A stretch of 64,000 bases of DNA. Source: Paraburkholderia ribeironis. GTDB lineage: Bacteria > Pseudomonadota > Gammaproteobacteria > Burkholderiales > Burkholderiaceae. The position numbers were made by a program, and so were the translations under genes. The notes beneath the pieces are model-generated. The model saw only the letters and a program-made list of their open reading frames with translations. It did not search any database and was not told the DNA's origin. Shown here one piece after another: positions 62,142 through 64,000 of the stretch; within the stretch, counting starts at the first letter, position 1, and the number at the start of each line of letters is the position of its first letter. Location: contig NZ_CYGX02000053.1 in the NCBI RefSeq assembly GCF_900019265.1, positions 1 through 64,000 on the forward strand. Direction: 5' to 3'.

Positions 62142-62227
62142 AATGTCTCGCGGGCCCTTGTGACGCAATGCAATAGCCGCGTGGCACAATCGTGAGATCA
62201 AAAAACAAGACGTGATCGGGGCATCAA

Positions 62228-62488
62228 ATGAAACGCAATCTTTCCTCCTTCGCACATCCGGTCTGCGCCACGCTGGCGGTCGGCGCCCTCGCCGTGCTGA
62301 GCGGTTGCAGCAGCAGCGCGCCGTTGTTTCTTTCCGATGGCCGCGCCACCACGCTGGTTCAATGCCCGGTCGGCTCCGACTCCTGCTCGCAGCAGGCCAG
62401 CGCAAGCTGCGGTGGCGCGTACGATGTCGTACGCCAATCCAGCGCAAGCGGCACACTCAGCCTGATCTACGCCTGCCGGGCGAAATAA
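62228..62488 (+). CDS. Small cysteine-rich lipoprotein
   Basis: 86 residues. A lipoprotein signal peptide with lipobox LSGC (lipidated Cys27) and four more cysteines in the mature part (CPVGSDSC, ASCGG, YACRAK), which could form two disulfides as in RcsF-like envelope lipoproteins. Family not certain; function unknown. It follows the activator gene by 86 bp. Confidence 0.75.
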   Translation: MKRNLSSFAHPVCATLAVGALAVLSGCSSSAPLFLSDGRATTLVQCPVGSDSCSQQASASCGGAYDVVRQSSASGTLSLIYACRAK

Positions 62489-63029
62489 ACCGACGCCAGT
62501 GCCAGGCTGGCGCGATTAGCACGACAGACAGCATCCTTTCCTTCGGCCCGCTGCTTTGAAAAGAGCGCCGGTGTTTTCGTTTGTAGAGGTGATCCCATTA
62601 GATCGACGCTCCGGCGGATTTCCGCGTTCAGCGCGCCAGCTTCACTGCGATAAGCACACGGCTGTCATAAATATGTGCGCCTAATGTGCATCCGGTCATG
62701 GGCTGTATGCAAAATGGTTTTTTACGGGCATGGTTATGCGGTCGGCTTTGAGTTATTGCGTTTTCCGCTGACTCTAAATATCCTTGATCCCCGTTTTCGA
62801 GATAAGCGAAGTCGGTGCGGAAGCTAACGGAACGCCGGCTTTGGCGGCAGTATTCTCCTTCCGCGGTTCGCGAATTAACCAGCTGAGCGGTTTTTTCGGT
62901 ATTTTTTCTGACTGGTCGGCAGTAGACAAGAATTTCCCGTAATGGATAAAGCATGCCGTGCTGGCCGCGACCCGTTCCATGTTTCGAACTTTGCTCTGAA
63001 ATTATTTCAATAGAATCTCGGGGAAAGCA
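62489..63029. other. Gene-free stretch
   Basis: About 540 bp, rather AT-rich in places. A 249-codon minus-strand frame (62628-63377) covers it but runs antisense to two better candidates and has no family resemblance. No RNA gene or clear terminator is seen. Confidence 0.4.
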
Positions 63030-63233
63030 ATGAATCATCATCAGCTCGAAAAAGATATTGAGCATCTGGAACACGTTATTTTGCGTATCTCCGCTGCAGA
63101 CCGCATTCCTTTGTCCTATTGGCGCAACCGTATCGATTCGGTTTCCGGCGCGGTCCGGATGCCGGCGCAAGCCAATCGGGTCAAACGGCTGGAGGCCGCA
63201 TTGTCGGCGCTCGAAGGACGGCAGAAAGACTAA
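63030..63233 (+). CDS. Small hypothetical helical protein
   Basis: 67 residues. GGGGAAAGC precedes the ATG. The sequence (MNHHQLEKDIEHLEHVILRI...) has amphipathic helices, 'LPLSYW'-like PLSYWRNRI and a KRLEAALSALEGRQ end; no signal or membrane helix. Plausible small cytosolic protein, family unknown. Confidence 0.6.
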   Translation: MNHHQLEKDIEHLEHVILRISAADRIPLSYWRNRIDSVSGAVRMPAQANRVKRLEAALSALEGRQKD

Positions 63234-63379
63234 TGTTAGCGGCCCGGGAAGGCCGTCGTGTACCCTTAGGTCGGCCATGCGCTTTGCAGGCACCGCTTTG
63301 CAGCGCGACGGCAACGCGTCGGGCACGCTTGTCCGGCCGTGAGCGGACCCATCTTTCTTTCCACTGACCCGGGGCACAG

Positions 63380-64000
63380 ATGCAACCAGCAGGACTTTGC
63401 GCGACTCGTTTGAAGGCGTTGACCAACGCCATGCAAGGCTATGTTGAGCGCGGCGAAGTGGCGGGGGTGGTGTCGCTGGTGTGGCGACGCGGCGAAATCG
63501 GCTACTTCGAGCCGCTCGGTTTGCGCGATGAAGCCGCGCAGCTGCCGATGGAGCGCGCCACGCTGTTTCGCATCGCGTCGATGACCAAGCCGGTGACTAG
63601 CGCCGCGATCCTCATGCTGATCGAGGAAGACCGTCTCGCGCTCGACACGCCGATTTCGCGGTGGTTGCCGGAGCTGGCCGCACCGCGCGTGCTGCGCGAG
63701 CCTGCCGGATCGCTCGATGACACCGACCCGGTCAAAGCGCCGCTCACCGTGCTCGATCTGCTGACGCATCGCGCGGGCTTTGCTTACCACTTCACCGCGA
63801 CCGGGCCGTTGGCCGAAGCGTACGCGGCCGCTTTCAACGGTTTCGAGGCGCACGCGGACACCGGCGCATGGCTTGCCCGCATCGCGCGGCTGCCGTTGAT
63901 GTTCCAGCCGGGCTCGCGCTGGCACTACGGTATCGCCACCGATGTGCTCGGGGTCTTGATCGAACGCGTGAGCGGCATGCCGCTCGGCGAGTTTTTCCGC
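63380..64000 (+). CDS. Serine hydrolase, beta-lactamase/class C type (cut by the window end)
   Basis: The first 207 residues are present; the gene continues past the window. The catalytic SxxK is SMTK ('LFRIASMTKPVTSAAILML'), followed by 'LTVLDLLTHRAGFAY', both typical of the beta-lactamase-fold esterase/peptidase family VIII type. A tyrosine in 'WHYGIATDVLGVLIERVSG' is the likely second catalytic residue. No signal peptide, so probably a cytosolic esterase or peptidase. Substrate unknown. Confidence 0.85.
   Translation, partial: MQPAGLCATRLKALTNAMQGYVERGEVAGVVSLVWRRGEIGYFEPLGLRDEAAQLPMERATLFRIASMTKPVTSAAILMLIEEDRLALDTPISRWLPELAAPRVLREPAGSLDDTDPVKAPLTVLDLLTHRAGFAYHFTATGPLAEAYAAAFNGFEAHADTGAWLARIARLPLMFQPGSRWHYGIATDVLGVLIERVSGMPLGEFFR

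Noticed and set aside
62628..63377. 249-codon minus-strand open frame
   Set aside because: Covers a small plus-strand gene with a ribosome site; no recognisable domain and no start signal.

Overview
The window looks like the replication and partition region, plus flanking accessory DNA, of a secondary chromosome or megaplasmid of a Burkholderia/Paraburkholderia-type betaproteobacterium. The basis is high GC, parA-parB flanked by palindromic TTTATGCGCATAAA sites (the parS type I associate with Burkholderia chromosome 2), a convergent Rep_3-type initiator gene, a large iteron field and a KfrA-like gene. Family assignments come from reading the translations; no database search was possible.

Layout. 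1-5966: three parS sites, parA, parB, repA (minus strand) and an iteron-rich origin whose copies all point one way. 5967-8844: KfrA-like protein with a terminal zinc-ribbon motif, a tyrosine-recombinase-like protein lacking several catalytic residues, and a small gene under a consensus LexA box. 8909-14850: threonine catabolism (kbl-tdh) with a divergent XRE-cupin regulator, a YceI-like protein, a TetR regulator, an NTF2-like protein and a small exported protein. 15019-16917: MASE1-PAS-GGDEF cyclase. 17182-21005: glucarate-type dehydratase, MFS transporter and GntR regulator sharing a 12-bp operator-like motif. 21030-23054: a degraded zone with an amber-interrupted hpnL-like gene, a relic of an OprM/NodT-type efflux protein and iteron-like repeats. 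23386-27605: an unusual chemosensory operon (receptor-CheA hybrid, MCP-like, CheX-like, CheY). 27631-33716: more iterons, an SDR, and a LysR/CoA-transferase/HMG-CoA-lyase/MFS group. 33831-41707: paired DnaA-box-like dyads, then a GntR/aminotransferase/MFS/hydratase/FAD-FeS dehydrogenase cluster. 41736-47799: AraC regulator, EamA exporter, iterons, and a betaine/choline-type ABC operon. 48192-56121: secreted NHL-type propeller, a YcaQ-like protein, a small exported protein next to a 41-bp tandem repeat, a cNMP-binding flavoprotein and a DedA-rhodanese fusion. 56393-64000: energy-taxis receptor with a FliA-type promoter, RidA, a GntP permease with a sigma-54 promoter and its divergent activator, small proteins, and a truncated serine hydrolase.

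The most interesting signal is the iteron-like motif (GGTGAG, 6-nt spacer, CGGGA). It fills the origin in one orientation and recurs as small intergenic clusters at about 7.2, 22.4, 23.0, 27.6-28.1 and 43.8 kb in the opposite orientation. One cluster carries a consistent variant (CAGGA). This suggests a dispersed set of initiator-binding sites for replication control. Other well-supported regulatory finds are the LexA box, the FliA-type promoter, the sigma-54 promoter with matching upstream dyads, and an inverted half-iteron pair in the repA promoter region.
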